Positions 23,501-33,739 of a stretch of 64,000 nucleotides of DNA are shown here, in pieces. The translations under genes and the position numbers were made by a program. Under the pieces are notes generated by a model. That model was given only the letters and a program-made list of their open reading frames with translations. It ran no database searches and was not told where the DNA came from. The DNA lies in the NCBI GenBank assembly GCA_016169945.1, contig JADLSH010000379.1, positions 1,454,001 to 1,518,000 of the forward strand, read 5' to 3'. The stretch comes from Trachythela sp. YZ-2020. Its lineage: Eukaryota; Cnidaria; Anthozoa; Malacalcyonacea; Clavulariidae. Position 1 is the stretch's first letter. Each line of letters starts with the position of its first letter.

Positions 23501-26500
23501 TACTTTTTGGCCATTTTCGGCCACTTTTGAGTTCTGAAAAAGTGGCCGAAAATGTAAAAGTAAAGGATTAGCCTATAACTTTTGGTCGAAAAAATGTTAA
23601 GGGTTAGCCTTTACTTTTGGTGATTTTCGGCCACTTTTGAGTTCTGAAAAAGTGGCCGAAAATGGCCAAAAAGTAAAGGATAATTAACTTTTGGTCGAAA
23701 AAATGTTAAGGGGTTAGCCTTTACTTTTGGTGATTTTCGGCCACTTTTGAGTTCTGAAAAAGTGGCCGAAATAAAAAAAGTAAAGGGTTATATAACTTTT
23801 GGTCGAAAAAATGTTAAGGGGTTAGCCTTTACTTTTGGTGATTTTCGGCCACTTTTGAGTTCTGAAAAAGTGGCCGAAAATGTAAAAATAAAGGTTAGAT
23901 AACTTTTGTTAAGGGGTTAGCCTTTACTTTTTGGCCATTTTAACCACTTTTGTGTTTTTGAAAAACTAGCATAAAATGGCCAAAAGTAAAGGGTAACCTT
24001 AGCTTTTGGTCGAAAAATGTTAAGGGTTAGCGTTTACTTTTGGCCATTTTCGGCCACTTCTTGAGTTCTGAAAAGTGGCCGAAAATGGCCAAAAAGTAAA
24101 GGGTTAGCCTTAACTTTTGGTCGAAAAATGTTAAGGGTTAGCCTTTACTTTTGGTCATTTTCGGCCACTTTTTGAGTTCTGAAAAAGTGGCAGAAAATGG
24201 CCAAAAATAAAGGGGTTAGCCTTAACTTTTGGTCGAAAAAAATGTTAAGGGTTAGCCTTTACTTTTGGTTATTTTCGGCCACTTATTGAGTTCTGAAAAA
24301 GTGGCCGAAAATGGCCAAAAGTAAAGGGTTATATAACTTTTGGTCGAAAAATGTTAAAGGGGTTAGCCTTTACTTTTTGGTCATTTTCGGCCACTTTTGA
24401 GTTCTGAAAAAGTGGCCGAAAATGGCCAAAAATAAAGGTTAGCCTTAACTTTTGGTCGAAAAAATGTTAAGGGGTTAGCCTTTACTTTTGGTCATTTTCG
24501 GCCACTTTTGAGTTCTGAAAAAGTGGCCGAAAATGGCCAAAAATAAAGGTTAACTAACTTTTGGTCGAATAAATGTTAAGGGGTTTGCCTTTACTTTTCG
24601 GTTATTTTCGGCCACTTTTTGAGTTCTGAAAAAGTGGCCGAAAATGGCCAAAAAGTAAAGGGGTTAGCCTTTACTTTTTGGCCATTTTTAACCACTTTTT
24701 GTGTTTTTGAAAAACTAGCATAAAATGGCCAAAAAGTAAAGGGGTTAGCCTTAACTTTTGGTCGAAAAAATGTTAAGGGGTTAGCCTTTACTTTTTGGTG
24801 ATTTTCGGCCACTTTTTGAGTTCTGAAAAAGTGGCCGAAAATGGCCAAAAAGTAAAGGGGTTAGCCTTAACTTTTGGTCGAAAAAATGTTAAGGGGTTAG
24901 CCTTTACTTTTGGTGATTTTCGGCCACTTTTTGAGTTCTGAAAAAGTGGCCGAAAATGGCCAAAAAGTAAAGGGGTTAGCCTTAACTTTTGGTCGAAAAA
25001 ATGTTAAGGGGTTAGCCTTTACTTTTTGGTGATTTTCGGCCACTTTTTGAGTTCTGAAAAAGTGGCCGAAATGGCCAAAAAGTAAAGGGGTTAGCCTTAA
25101 CTTTTGGTCGAAAAAATGTTAAGGGGTTAGCCTTTACTTTTTGGTGATTTTCGGCCACTTTTTGAGTTCTGAAAAAGTGGCCGAAAATGGCCAAAAAGTA
25201 AAGGGGTTAGCCTTAACTTTTGTTAAGGGGTTAGCCTTTACTTTTTGGCCATTTTTAACCACTTTTTGTGTTTTTGAAAAACTAGCATAAAATGGCCAAA
25301 AAGTAAAGGGTAACCCTTAGCTTTTGGTCGAAAAAATGTTAAGGGGTTAGCGTTAACTTTTTGGCCATTTTCGGCCACTTCTTGAGTTCTGAAAAAGTGG
25401 CCGAAAATGGCCAAAAAGTAAAGGGGTTAGCCTTAACTTTTGGTCGAAAAAATGTTAAGGGGTTGTTAATGTTAGCCTTTACTTTTTGGTCATTTTCGGC
25501 CACTTTTTGAGTTCTGAAAAAGTGGCAGAAAATGGCCAAAAAGTAAAGGGGTTAGCCTTAACTTTTGGTCGAAAAAATGTTAAGGGGTTAGCCTTTACTT
25601 TTGGTCATTTTCGGCCACTTTTGAGTTCTGAAAAAGTGGCCGAAAATGGCCAAAAAGTAAAGGGGTTAGCCTTAACTTTTGGTCGAAAAAATGTTAAGGG
25701 GTTAGCCTTTACTTTTTGGTCATTTTCGGCCACTTTTTGAGTTCTGAAAAAGTGGCCGAAAATGGCCAAAAAGTAAAGGGGTTAGCCTTAACTTTTGGTC
25801 GAAAAAATGTTAAGGGGTTAGCCTTTACTTTTTGGTCATTTTCGGCCACTTTTTGAGTTCTGAAAAAGTGGCCGAAAATGGCCAAAAAGTAAAGGGGTTA
25901 GCCTTAACTTTTGGTCGAAAAAATGTTAAGGGGTTAGCCTTTACTTTTGGTCATTTTCGGCCACTTTTTGAGTTCTGAAAAAGTGGCCGAAAATGGCCAA
26001 AAGTAAAGGTTAGCCTTAACTTTTCGTCAAAAAAATGTTAAGGGTTAGCCTTTACTTTTTGGTCATTTTCGGCCACTTTTTGAGTTCTGAAAAAGTGGCC
26101 GAAAATGGCCAAAAGTAAAGGGTATAGCCTTACCTCTTGGTCGAAAAAATGTTAAGGGGTTAGCCTTTACTTTTTGGTCATTTTCGGCCACTTTTTGAGT
26201 TCTGAAAAAGTGGCTGAAAATGGCCAAAAAGTAAAGGGGTTAGCCTTAACTTTTGGTCGAAAAAATGTTAAGGGGTTAGCCTTTACTTTTTGGCCATTTT
26301 TAACCACTTTTTGTGTTTTTGAAAAACTAGCATAAAATGGCCAAAAAGTAAAGGGTAACCCTTAGCTTTTGGCCGAAAAAATGTTAAGGGGTTAGCGTTT
26401 ACTTTTTGGCCATTTTCGGCCACTTCTTGAGTTCTGAAAAAGTGGCCGAAAATGGCCACAAAGTAAAGGGTTTAGCCTTACTTTTTGGTCGAAAAAATAT

Positions 26501-26765
26501 TAAGGTGTTAGGCTTTACTTTTTGGCCATTTTTAACAACTTTTTGTGTTTTTGAAAAACTAGCATAAAATGGCCAAAAAGTAAAGGGGTTATCCTTAGCT
26601 TTTGGCCAAAAAAATGTTAAGGGGTTAGCCTTTACTTTTTGGCCATTTTTAACCACTTTTTGTGTTTTTGAAAAACTAGCATAAAATGGCCAAAAAGTAA
26701 AGGGGTTAGCCTTAACTTTTGGCCGAAAAAATGTTAAGGGGTTAGCCTTTACTTTTTGGGCAGTT
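17500..26765. repeat. ~9.3-kb satellite of ~116-bp hairpin units
   Basis: About 80 tandem units. Each contains a ~31-bp inverted repeat (left arm ending TTTTCGGCCACTTTTT, right arm AAAAAGTGGCCGAAAATGGCC) around an 8-base GAGTTCTG loop. A linker follows, itself able to pair (CCTTAAC ... GTTAAGG) around TTTTGGTCGAAAAAAT. A second unit type, with TTTTTAACCACTTTTTGTG on the left arm and CTAGCATAAAATGGCC on the right, recurs at about 18181, 18732, 19288, 19959, 20508, 21633, 22286, 23395, 23937, 24681, 25248, 26292, 26527 and 26647. Many intervals are near 550 or 1100 bp, a higher-order period. Many copies differ only in homopolymer length or lose GCC at one junction. Open frames here are repeat artefacts. 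Confidence 0.95.
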
Positions 26766-26799
26766 TTCGCTAGGTTTTCAACACACATGCGACTCAGAG

Positions 26800-27140
26800 G
26801 CGTAATGTGATGGTCCAGTGTAGGTAGTATTCTACAATAAGCTGTCATGGTTTTTGTCTGAACTACCTGAAAAAGATATCTCAATCATGGTGGTTCAGTG
26901 TAGGTAGTATTCTTCAATAAGCTTGTGTGGTTTGTGTCTGAACTATCTGAAAAAGATATCTCAATCGTGGTGGTTGAGTGTAGGTAGTATTCTACAATAA
27001 GGTGTCGTGGTTTGTGTCTGAACTACCTGAAAAAGATATCTCAATCGTGGTGGTCCAGTGTAGGTAGTATTCTACAATAAGGTGTCGTGGTTTGTGTCTG
27101 AACTACCTGAATAAGATATCTCAATCGTGGTGGTTGAGTG
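26800..27140. repeat. 80-bp unit in four tandem copies
   Basis: TAGGTAGTATTCTACAATAA and CTGAACTACCTGAAAAAGAT recur at exactly 80-bp spacing (from 26821, 26901, 26981 and 27061). The same two motifs occur, inverted to each other, at the ends of a foldback at 38080-38290, so the tandem array probably grew from one end of such an element. Confidence 0.85.
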
Positions 27141-27204
27141 TGATTAAAACACTTTAAGACACAGACAACAGCAGCTCATTCAACACTCACCTGTCTGACA
27201 GGTT

Positions 27205-27347
27205 TTACACCTCTTGAATTTCACTCAGTTTCTTAATGGAATGCCTCAATTTCTTGTTCTGAGACTCCAACATGGCAATACAGATATTATTTGACGTTAT
27301 TTGTTTCTCCATGTCATGAGATATTGCCAGAGGATTATCATCCAGTG
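27205..27347 (-). pseudogene. Coiled-coil exon, possible 3' part of the CCDC157-like remnant
   Basis: The minus-strand segment is open and rich in heptad-like Leu/Ile/Met with charged residues (ISHDMEKQITSNN, AMLESQNKKLRHSIKKLSEI) and ends EV-TAA. A possible acceptor (TTTTCAAAAG) precedes it. It follows the two segments below in order and strand. Its splice phase does not match the preceding segment cleanly. Assignment to the same gene is inference. Confidence 0.4.
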
Positions 27348-27374
27348 CTTTTGAAAAGTAAAGGATGTAAATTA

Positions 27375-27640
27375 AAAAGTGTTACCACAGGAGGAAACCT
27401 AAATTAAACTTATTCATACTAGATAGCTCTATCAGTTCTAAACTGTTCTCCCTAGAGGCCCAGTAAGAGTCATCCCTTATTGATTCAGTGTTACTACAGG
27501 AGGAAACCTAAACTAACTTACTTTATACTGGATAGCTCTATCAGTTCTAAATTGTTTTCCCTAGAGATCCAGTAAGGACCATTATTCATAGGTCCAATGT
27601 TATTACAGGAGGAAACCAGAGTACCTGGAGAAAACCTGCG
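27375..27640. repeat. ~110-bp tandem repeat, 2.3 copies
   Basis: TACAGGAGGAAACC or a close form recurs at 27380, 27489 and 27599. Copies share GGATAGCTCTATCAGTTCTA and TTTTCCCTAGAG. It is non-coding and lies inside the CCDC157-like remnant. Confidence 0.7.
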
Positions 27641-28605
27641 AAGTTGGTAAAGTCAAACTGGAAGTACTCTTCCTACAAGCAACTGAGGTGAATCATAATC
27701 GGACAACAGCATACTGCAGTTACTGAGGTGAGGCGGTTTCTAGCAATTTTTCATGGTGGTTTCTCGCAAGAGAAATGCTACCCTCTGTACATTCCGGTGT
27801 ATTACAATGACTCACCCTTGACACTTGGGCAGTCTTTATCACCAGGATATTATTGTACAATCATTTGCATCTTTTCCTTGCTGACCTGCAGCTCGTGTTG
27901 TAATCGTTGAACGTCCGTTTGCTAACTTTGAATTTCTTCAGATAAATTCTTCCAGTCTGCATTGATACTGTCGATCTATCCCTACAGAGACATAATAGGC
28001 AACATTCAACAGTATACTGACAATGGTTCTGGGAACAAATAATGCCTTATGTTTTTCTGATAGTTTGAACACTGTTTTTATAAACATAGACGGATCATCT
28101 GTCAAGACGAACTTGCAGCTTGTCCTGACGGATGATCTGTTTGTTTTCCACGCTTTTAAACAAAGAAATTATCAGACAAACTATCTTTTCTTTGCCCAAG
28201 TTCATCCAGACGGATCAGCTGTCTTTATCATAGCAGGGATGGATTTACTGGTGGGGTGCAGAGGGTGCACACCACTCCTATGCTTGGGTGAGGGGGGTGC
28301 AGGAGGGGTGCCAATTCCCATATCAGACAGGACATTTATCAAACAAAAATAAGATATCGGGGCCATTATTGATGGGCCTTTTTAACCATCTAGGGGGTCT
28401 TATTTTTCAAATAATTTCTTACAAGAGGATGCCCTTGATCCTGTGGGGGTCCTCAATGACAATTCACCCTGACTTGGATGCCAGCCACGCCCTGCTCATG
28501 ACCACCACCCACTTAGCACCCCCACAGCCCCCCCTCCACCAGATCAAGTTGGATCCATCCCTGTATCATAGCATATACTGTACACAAAGTCACAAACTAT
28601 AATAC
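27641..28605. other. Intron-like sequence of the remnant, no further exon seen
   Basis: Apart from the segment at 27860-27975, no exon is supported. The stretch 28020-28200 contains a short inverted pair around GACGGATCATCTGTCAAGAC and GTCCTGACGGATGATCTG. 28230-28510 is G/C-run-rich repeat-like sequence (ATTTACTGGTGGGGTGCA). Confidence 0.5.
27860..27975 (-). pseudogene. Coiled-coil exon with an in-frame TAG
   Basis: It reads INADWKNLSEEIQS, TAG, then QTDVQRLQHELQ before a possible donor (CTGCAG|GTCAGC). A CAG-to-TAG change would account for the stop, because both sides look like one helical segment. The acceptor is GGGATAG. It lies between two other coiled-coil segments on the same strand, so a decayed exon is more likely than chance. 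Confidence 0.4.
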
Positions 28606-28785
28606 CTGTTTTTCAGCAAGTAATTCTTTAGTAAGATTTTCAGTTTGTATCTTCGTTTCATCCAAGATATCCCCCAATTCATCTCTCTCACCCTCAATAT
28701 CCATCACTCTGTCTCGGAGTACCTTGCATTCCTGGTCCAGCTCATCAATATCTTGAAGTAATGTGTCATGTTTACTTTGAAGGAC
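28606..28785 (-). pseudogene. 60-residue coiled-coil exon
   Basis: The exon is bounded by TATCTCCAAG (acceptor) and CAG|GTATTA (donor) and is in phase at both ends. It is strongly heptad-like and acidic (LLQDIDELDQECKVLRDRV, IEGERDELGDILDETK). It is intact in itself. By position it would be a middle exon of the CCDC157-like gene, but residues expected between it and the first exon are missing from the intervening DNA. It could belong to another coiled-coil gene. Confidence 0.5.
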
Positions 28786-28954
28786 CTTGGAGATAAACAA
28801 ACATTCTAATTGTTTATTGAATTGATTAGAAGCGAGCATGGTGCATGTAATTAGAGCATTGTAGGATAAAATTATATTGGGTCTTTCACCTCTGTGACTG
28901 GCATTTGATTCCTACAATATGCAGTTGTCTGATTGTAATTTCACCCCAGTCACA

Positions 28955-29650
28955 ATAGACGGCCGGCCAACTCTTAAAAATGTGTTTGATGGCATTGTTT
29001 GTTACAAGCTGCCAACAGGTATTTTCTTAAAGCTCAGGCATTGATGAACAAGACTATATATGTTGCCATCTCTGATTTTGAATTTACAGCCAAAAATTTG
29101 AGAATTTAAAAATATTTCCTATTGAATTACTATAACAGCAAAAAATTTCATATTGACGTTTTACAAAAATAAACTATATCATTAGAAAGTTCACAAAAAA
29201 GTATATATAAGACATTTAAACGAGTTGTACGTTTTTCATACCGTATTTTGAGTTGTTGACGCTCAAAAACGCAGAAAATGCACTAATTAATGCTATTCAG
29301 TTACTATTTGCCAACTTTAACCTTCTTTAACATAAAACGGGCTTGAAAAATCGCATTAGCCATTTAATTGTCTTATGTATACTTTTTGGTGAACTTCTAT
29401 TGGCATTAATGTTTATTTTTGTTAAAAGTGAACTTGAAATTTCTGCATTTTTTGCTATTATAGTAATTCAATAGGCAAAACTCTAAAATTCTCAAATTGT
29501 TGGCGGTAAATTCAAAATCAGAGGTGGCAACATATATAGTCTTGTTCGCCAATGCATAAGCTTTAAGAAAATGCCTGTTGGCAACTTGTAACAAAAAATG
29601 CCATCGGAGTCTAACTTTTATAACTTTGGCCTTGCAGCAATCACAATAAA
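28955..29650. mobile_element. ~690-bp foldback element beside the first CCDC157-like exon
   Basis: Near-palindromic throughout, centred near 29300. AAGACTATATATGTTGCCA, TCTGATTTTGAATTTAC, CCTATTGAATTACTATAA and AAAAAGTATA-AAGACA all occur on both arms in inverted order. It starts within ~10-15 bp of the donor of the first exon. It occupies nearly all of the space where the next CCDC157 exons would be expected. Confidence 0.85.
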
Positions 29651-29660
29651 CATTCAATAC

Positions 29661-29903
29661 CTATCAATAAGTCCAACAAGATATTAATACGTGACAACTT
29701 GGAGTGATCTTCATCTTTTGAGTAAGAATATCTTGATAAACGTTTGTTAATATCCAAATCACACGACGCCTTGTCAGGATATTTCCAAGAGGGAACCTTG
29801 CTGGAACAACACGACCAAAAATATCTGTAATCGTTTCATGAACATCGCCAATATCTATTGGCAAACTTTCCAGACAATTTTGACTGCCAAGAAAATGGGC
29901 CAT
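29661..29903 (-). pseudogene. CCDC157: CCDC157-like first coding exon with a 1-base frameshift
   Basis: The translation opens MAHFLGSQNCLESL and reaches FGRVVPARFP. It then continues only in another frame as SWKYPDKASCDLD ... LSRINILLDLLI before a donor (ATAG|GTATTG). From memory, vertebrate CCDC157 begins MAHLLGSQACMESL and has RFPSWKFPD, CDLDM and ELVIDR at matching places. One missing base in CCCTCTTGG (CCT-TCT-TGG expected) explains the switch, and restoring it would also correct the exon's phase. CCDC157 is a coiled-coil protein reported in vertebrates to matter in spermatogenesis. Downstream residues are missing and a nearby exon carries a stop, so I call a pseudogene. A sequencing error in an intact gene is the alternative. 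Confidence 0.7.
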
Positions 29904-30156
29904 TTTCGTTGAAATATCTTCTTAATTTTACACTTTCCCTGTTGCAAATTGCTTCAAAAATAAAGAATAATAAATAAGGATAACCATTCTTGTCTTTTGC
30001 TATTGTGTTTGGGCTGTTTTATTAGAGTTTTCATTCATTTATTTCAAGAACTTCGATTTTCTTGCATTCAGTGCTTCCACTTTCCAAAATGAATATTTCC
30101 TTTTTTTGTCCTAAATTTGATCGACATTTCCTTCAAAAAGTATGGAAATTTCCTTA
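29904..30156. other. Upstream flank of the CCDC157-like remnant
   Basis: AT-rich, with no exon and no clear promoter element. Confidence 0.4.
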
Positions 30157-31285
30157 GTGTGGTTGTCATGTGCGGTTGTGCGATGCATCGCACAAATTAA
30201 CATACCATGACTTGCAGTGATTGTAGTGTGGTTGCCATGTGCGGTTGTGCGATGCATCGCACAAATTAACATGCCACGACTTACAGTAATTATAGTGTGG
30301 TTGTCACGTGCGGTTGTGCGATGCATCGTACAAATTAGCATACTATGACTTACAGTGATTGTTGTGTGGTTGTCATGTGCGGTTGTGCGATGCATCGCAC
30401 AAATTAGCATACCATGACTTACAGTGATTGTAGAATGGTTGTCATGCGCGGTTATGCGATGCATCGCACAAATTAGCATACCATGACTTACAGTGATTGT
30501 AGTGTGGTTGCCATGTGCGGTTGTGCGATGCATCGCACAAATTAGCATACCATGACTTACAGTGATTGTAATGTGGTTGTCATGTGCGGTTGTGCGATGC
30601 AAGCATACTATGACTTACAGTGATCGTAGTAGATCAACTTTATTTAAACACATTGGCCTTTTCAGCAAAAGCTGATTTCCAAAAGGGATGTGTACTTACA
30701 AATTATTATTTATATACTAGCTCTAATATTACATACATAACAAATACAATTATATACCTATTTAGACAAAAAATTAACTACTACTTTAAGTCGAGATTAA
30801 GGTCGAGGAAGATAGCTTTTTACAGAACGAATTATACGATACCGAATTGCGTATCTCTTCAGGTATCTGATTCCATAGTTTAGCCCCACAATATTGGAAG
30901 CTTTTTTTTAAGGATTAAGTGTGGTTGTCATGTGCGGTTGTGCGATGCATCGCACAAATTAGCATACCATGACTTACAGTGATTGTAGTGTGGTTGCCGT
31001 GTGCGGTTGTGCGATGCATCGCACAAATTAGCATACCATATGACTTACAGTGATTGTAGTGTGGTTGTCATGTGCGGTTGTGCGATGCATCGCACAAATT
31101 AGCATACCATGACTTACAGTGATTGTACTGTGGTTGTCATGTGCGGTTGTGCGATGCATAGCACAAATTACCATACTATGACTTACAGTGATTGTAGTGT
31201 GGTTGTCATGTGCGGTTGTGCGATGCATCGCACAAATTAGCATACCATGACTTACAGTGATTGTAGTGTGGCTGTCATGGTATGG
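30157..31285. repeat. 69-bp satellite with a perfect 16-bp palindrome, two blocks
   Basis: The unit begins GTGTGGTTGTCATGTGCGGT and contains GTGCGATGCATCGCAC, which is its own reverse complement. About 7 copies lie at 30157-30630 and about 5 at 30918-31285. Because 69 is a multiple of 3 and one minus frame lacks stops, each block is open as a 23-residue repeat (MHRTTAHDNH, TTITVSHGMLICA). I see no start context, signal peptide or splice evidence, and treat it as non-coding satellite. Confidence 0.9.
30631..30915 (-). mobile_element. 5'-truncated LINE 3' end inserted in the 69-bp satellite
   Basis: On the minus strand it reads GAKLWNQIPEEIRNSVSYNS then CKKLSSS, and reaches a stop. GxKxWNxLPxxIR followed by SxxxFKxxL is the common C-terminal end of non-LTR retrotransposon reverse transcriptases. 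The sequence then runs through AT-rich 3' UTR to TTTAAATAAAGTTGATC at the satellite junction. Only the extreme 3' end is present, as is usual for aborted target-primed insertions. Confidence 0.75.
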
Positions 31286-32036
31286 TTTTTATAGTTTCAA
31301 AGCGTTAGTTTTGCACGATTCCAAGGCTGTCTTGCGACTCTTGCATCCAGTTTTGATGATAGAGTTTCTCTTGTGCTCACGATCAAATTTACGCGGATCA
31401 CTTAACTATTCTGTAATGCTGTATCTTAATAGCTCCAGCCCTGTTTCTATTCTTTTGGGGGTAGTTTGAAGCAAGGTTGAAAAAAAATCGAAAACCAAAG
31501 GCCTTATTTCAAATCTTTTTAACCTTAATTCTATCCATTGTCCTAACCCTAATCCAAACCCTTAATTGTGACCCTAAAACCGTTAACTGGATAAGTCAAA
31601 TTTCCCTGTACGGGGGGGGGGCTATATTAGATAAGGAATGCTTAATAGAGAAGGGCAGAAAGCGTCTATTACAAAATTCTGGGTTGACCGACGCTATGGT
31701 AGAAAGACGGGGCGTTTACTCGAGAGTGGCCGTTTATTAGATCATTTACGGTAGATCATTTTGAGAATATATATACAAATAGACCATAGTCCCTATAACA
31801 CAGTGTCAGGAAACGCATCTAAAGCTTTTGTTCTATGTTTTTGTTCATGTTTGTGCACCTTCACGCTCAGTAAACACATTGTTCTCTTAGCATAATGAAG
31901 GAAGCAGCCAATGAAATCCGTGCAGCTGAATATTAACATTTGTAAAACAAAGAAAACGTGCACTCTCAGTACACCCTCAACATCAACCCGTGCACATGGC
32001 TATAAACTTTCAAGTTTGCCGCGTTTCCAGACACTG
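31286..32036. other. No supported gene
   Basis: Short open frames only. It includes CCTTAATTCTATCC and CCTAACCCTAATCC stretches and a 9-base G run near 31611. Confidence 0.45.
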
Positions 32037-32190
32037 TATTATAGGGACTATGTTCAGACGTATCGTAACGTACCGTAGCGTTTTCTTTTGTGTCGAGGTC
32101 ATTAGTTCTACCCGAGTGCTCGTTAAACAAAGAAATACGCTACGTTTCGCTACGATACCGTTGAAGTGGAAAACGGCCCGAATAGTGACC
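32037..32190. mobile_element. Foldback MITE, family A copy 2
   Basis: It shares with the 131-271 copy, in inverted overall order, CGTATCGTAACGTACCGTAG, GTCATTAGTTCTACCCGA, AAAGAAATACGCTACG and the end GAAGTGGAAAACGGCC. The left terminus is truncated. Confidence 0.7.
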
Positions 32191-32619
32191 CATATATAGT
32201 CACACTATTTGGTGTTCTGCACATGTTTGCATTCAATGCATTTGTCACCAAACATGCCCAAGGTCAATACTATATAGTGAACATGCATTTACTCACTCTA
32301 ATAACTCGTCACTCTCGTTTTGCCACCACGTACCGTACTATTATCACACTGAAGTCCTGCACGTACCTATAAAATTTCAACTTGTTCGGTAAACGCAAAA
32401 TTGAACTTTATATACAAACAGGTTATTGAATATTTTGCGAAATGTTTGTTCATCTGGCAAATCGTCTCCCGGGGAATGCGATGATTACAGGAAAGAGTAA
32501 AATAAACAACAGTACGGCCACATGGTGATTTTCCTGTAGTTTTAATATTTCCATGAACATGTGAATGGCGATGCAGCCGCGGCCACCTCCCCTCAAATTG
32601 CTCAAAATTAAGTTATTTT

Positions 32620-33330
32620 CCGCATTTATAAGGTACCCTTAATTATACAAAGAGCTACCTTTATAATAAAATATTGGTTACGCATCAAAAGTACACCGTT
32701 CAGAGATACTCTTGCTGGTCAAGCGGCACGAGTATGTATGCAATTTGATTCACAACCAATTTCATTTACAAAATATTTGCTACAACTATGTGACGTATAG
32801 AAGTTAAAAACTTTGAAAATTTCGCAATACCATCAGATATGCAGGAAAAAGTTTGCCATTATTTGAAGAGTAAACTATACATAAATGTTTTACTGATTAC
32901 TGGAAAGAACAGATTCAACAAGGTGGAAATAATGGAAAATTAAGAATTTTTAAAACATTGAAAACAAATTTTGGAATTGAAGAATATCTCTCCTTCAGTT
33001 AATAATTTTAAACACCGTCAAGCTGTTACAAAATAAAGAATTTCAGCACATAAATTACCTGTTGAAACTGGTCGATATATATATAACAATGTTTCATACA
33101 ATGATAGATTATGTAAACATTGTGATCTATAAATGAGATTGGGAATGAACAGCATTACCTAATGTCATGTAGTAATACAAAGCTCGTCGATCTCAGAACA
33201 AATTTTATTGCTAATCTTTGTAATATAAATAATTCTTTTTCTTCATTCGTTTATCAAGATATATTTAAATATGTTCTTTCTATGCAAGACAAAACAGTAA
33301 TGTCTTTAGTTGCAAAATACTGCTTTGAAG
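32620..33330 (+). mobile_element. Decayed non-LTR retrotransposon C-terminal region
   Basis: With frameshifts and stops, the plus strand reads FKTLKTNFGIEEYL, ISAHKLPVETGRY, NDRLCKHCD, IGNEQHYLMSCSN and IANLCNINNSFSSF in the order expected for the region after the reverse transcriptase domain of LINEs. There, a CxxC-type zinc cluster is followed by GDExHYLxxC. No intact reading frame remains. Confidence 0.65.
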
Positions 33331-33334
33331 TTTT

Positions 33335-33640
33335 CTATGACAAGTTTTTATATGACAAGTTCTATTTGCTAATCGCACGTGTGTACGTACAACAAATTTT
33401 CTATGACAAGTTTTTGTTTTTTTTGACTGCAATGATAGCGAATACAACAATAGATTGCTGACCAACCGCACCTAAGTGCTCAAATTACTTTGACAAGTTT
33501 TCCTTGTTGACCCATACAGACGAGCGAGCTAGCATACTAGCTTTTGAACAAGTGTACTTGTCATAGAAAAAATTGCCAAAGTTGCGTATACAGACGAGCA
33601 AATAAAACTTGTCATATAAAAACTTGTCATAGAATTATGT
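33335..33640. repeat. Foldback with CTATGACAAGTTTTTATA ends
   Basis: The left arm (about 33335-33400, CTATGACAAGTTTTTATATG and ACAAGTTCTATTTGCT) recurs inverted at about 33590-33640. The interior repeats ACAAGTTTT several times. It is non-coding and probably a MITE. Confidence 0.7.
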
Positions 33641-33739
33641 ATGTGTAGTTTTATGTATATGTATCCTATATGCCAATGATGGTATTTTTGTAGATTAAAT
33701 ATATAAATTTATAAGCATGCAATATACTATGGCAGATGA

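Noticed and set aside
26399..26884. Minus ORF of 161 codons with KVKANPLTFF repeats, and similar ORFs throughout 17-26 kb
   Set aside because: The frames follow the hairpin satellite units, switch frame with single-base length changes and have no independent support.
28023..28602. Two plus-strand ORFs of 109 and 104 codons
   Set aside because: They overlap repeat-like G-run sequence on the strand opposite the coiled-coil exons and resemble no family.
30111..30602. 163-codon minus ORF of 23-residue repeats
   Set aside because: It is open because the 69-bp unit is stop-free and divisible by three. No splice, signal or start evidence. Kept only as a finding to test.
30157..31285. CRISPR-like look of palindromic repeats
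   Set aside because: Units are contiguous with no unique spacers, and the context is animal nuclear DNA.
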